From JBBQSU01 sp038234815 (GTDB lineage Bacteria; Planctomycetota; Phycisphaerae; Tepidisphaerales; Tepidisphaeraceae), in assembly GCA_038234815.1 (NCBI GenBank), contig JBBQSU010000177.1, positions 1 to 6,646 of the forward strand: a stretch of 6,646 nucleotides of DNA, given 5' to 3'. Under the pieces are notes generated by a model that was given only the letters and a program-made list of their open reading frames with translations, did not search any database and was not told the origin of the DNA. Of this stretch, positions 6,095 through 6,646 are shown piece by piece (the first letter of the stretch is position 1; the number at the start of each line of letters is the position of its first letter). The translations under genes were made by a program, and so were the position numbers.

Positions 6095-6646
6095 CACTTA
6101 ATGGGGCCGCGTTCGTTTGAACGCGGAAGGGTAGCACGTGATCGTGCGAAAGGTCGCGCATTTCGGGCTTCAATGGGGCCGCGTTCGTTTGAACGCGGAA
6201 TGTTGCTCGGTGACAACCACCTTGCATCCGTAGGCTTCGCTTCAATGGGGCCGCGTTCGTTTGAACGCGGAATGAAGCCATAAGCCAAGCGCGCGGCCTT
6301 ACTCCTCGAGCTTCAATGGGGCCGCGTTCGTTTGAACGCGGAATGGCAAAGTAACGGAGAAATTACCTATGGCAGCCATCGGCTTCAATGGGGCCGCGTT
6401 CGTTTGAACGCGGAATGTCAGATGATCGACCTTGCTACTCTCTTGTTTGACATGCTTCAATGGGGCCGCGTTCGTTTGAACGCGGAATGATTGCCTTGTT
6501 TTTACCTCAGACGACCGCTGCACCTTGCTTCAATGGGGCCGCGTTCGTTTGAACGCGGAATGATACAGAGACTTTCCCGACCCCGGCACGCCCAGCAGCT
6601 TCACGGGGGCCGCGTTCGTTTGAACGCGGAATGGTCGCCAGATGTC
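6095..6646 (-). CRISPR. CRISPR array, at least 8 repeats, open at the right edge
   Basis: 36-nt repeats at 6095, 6167, 6239, 6310, 6382, 6454, 6527 and 6598 (starts). The six from 6167 to 6562 are identical: on the plus strand GCTTCAATGGGG, then an 8-bp stem CCGCGTTC / GAACGCGG around a GTTT loop, then AATG. Spacers are all different: 6131-6166, 6203-6238, 6275-6309, 6346-6381, 6418-6453, 6490-6526 and 6563-6597 (35-37 nt), and a partial one at 6634-6646. The first repeat (6095-6130) has five changes, four in its left end; the last (6598-6633) has AT changed to CG at 6604-6605. On the minus strand the repeat ends in ATTGAAGC, like the 8-nt 5' handle of many type I and III crRNAs, so I infer minus-strand transcription, leader to the right, oldest end to the left. 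Subtype cannot be assigned without cas genes, none of which is in the window. Confidence 0.97.
6563..6597 (-). other. CRISPR spacer encoding a Walker A motif
   Basis: This 35-nt spacer, read on the minus strand in one frame, encodes LGVPGSGKSLY, a complete P-loop (GxxxxGKS). The protospacer is therefore probably inside a gene for a P-loop ATPase. The form GxPGSGKSLY resembles the Zot / pI assembly ATPases of filamentous phages, but also AAA+ and other NTPases. Confidence 0.6.

Noticed and set aside
5893..6523. Open frames over the array on both strands, repeating FRVQTNAAPL or MGPRSFERG
   Set aside because: They are translations of the CRISPR repeat (36-nt unit plus spacer close to a multiple of three). 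Such frames are a common false annotation; no gene is supported.

Overview
The window carries two unrelated blocks, both reading on the minus strand. Positions 1-5700 hold a compact fatty-acid / phospholipid precursor cluster. In transcription order (right to left) it runs rpmF (ribosomal protein L32), plsX, fabH, fabD, fabG, acpP and fabF, with fabF running off the left edge. Positions 6095-6646 hold the end of a CRISPR array that continues past the right edge. Between them lies about 390 bp without a confident gene, containing a duplicated 39-nt element, a likely promoter, a strong hairpin and a decayed CRISPR unit.

The DNA is GC-rich. The gene order rpmF-plsX-fab-acpP-fabF is widespread in bacteria, and the protein sequences look to me most like Planctomycetota (for example the GLSLGEYTAL active-site motif of FabD and the very acidic ACP). 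This is an impression from memory, not a search result. Several genes (fabF, fabH, fabD) lack an obvious Shine-Dalgarno sequence, whereas plsX, fabG, acpP and rpmF have one.

The genes form one pathway. PlsX makes acyl-phosphate from acyl-ACP for phospholipid synthesis. FabD loads malonyl groups onto ACP, FabH starts chains, FabF extends them and FabG performs the first reduction of each cycle. AcpP is the carrier for all of them. No dehydratase (FabZ/FabA) or enoyl reductase is present here. All visible catalytic residues are intact. Spacing is tight for fabH-fabD-fabG (17 and 25 bp) and looser elsewhere; a good sigma70-like promoter precedes acpP, suggesting extra expression of the carrier protein.

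The CRISPR part has six identical 36-nt repeats, one repeat variant at each end of the visible intact array, and one further decayed unit exactly in register on the left. Spacers are 35-37 nt. The repeat ends in ATTGAAGC when read on the minus strand, which suggests minus-strand transcription with the leader beyond the right edge and the old end on the left, where the decay is seen. One spacer encodes a perfect Walker A P-loop in one frame. No cas gene is in the window. I see no new system; the most interesting points are the P-loop spacer, the decayed array end and the rpmF leader with its hairpin and duplicated element.
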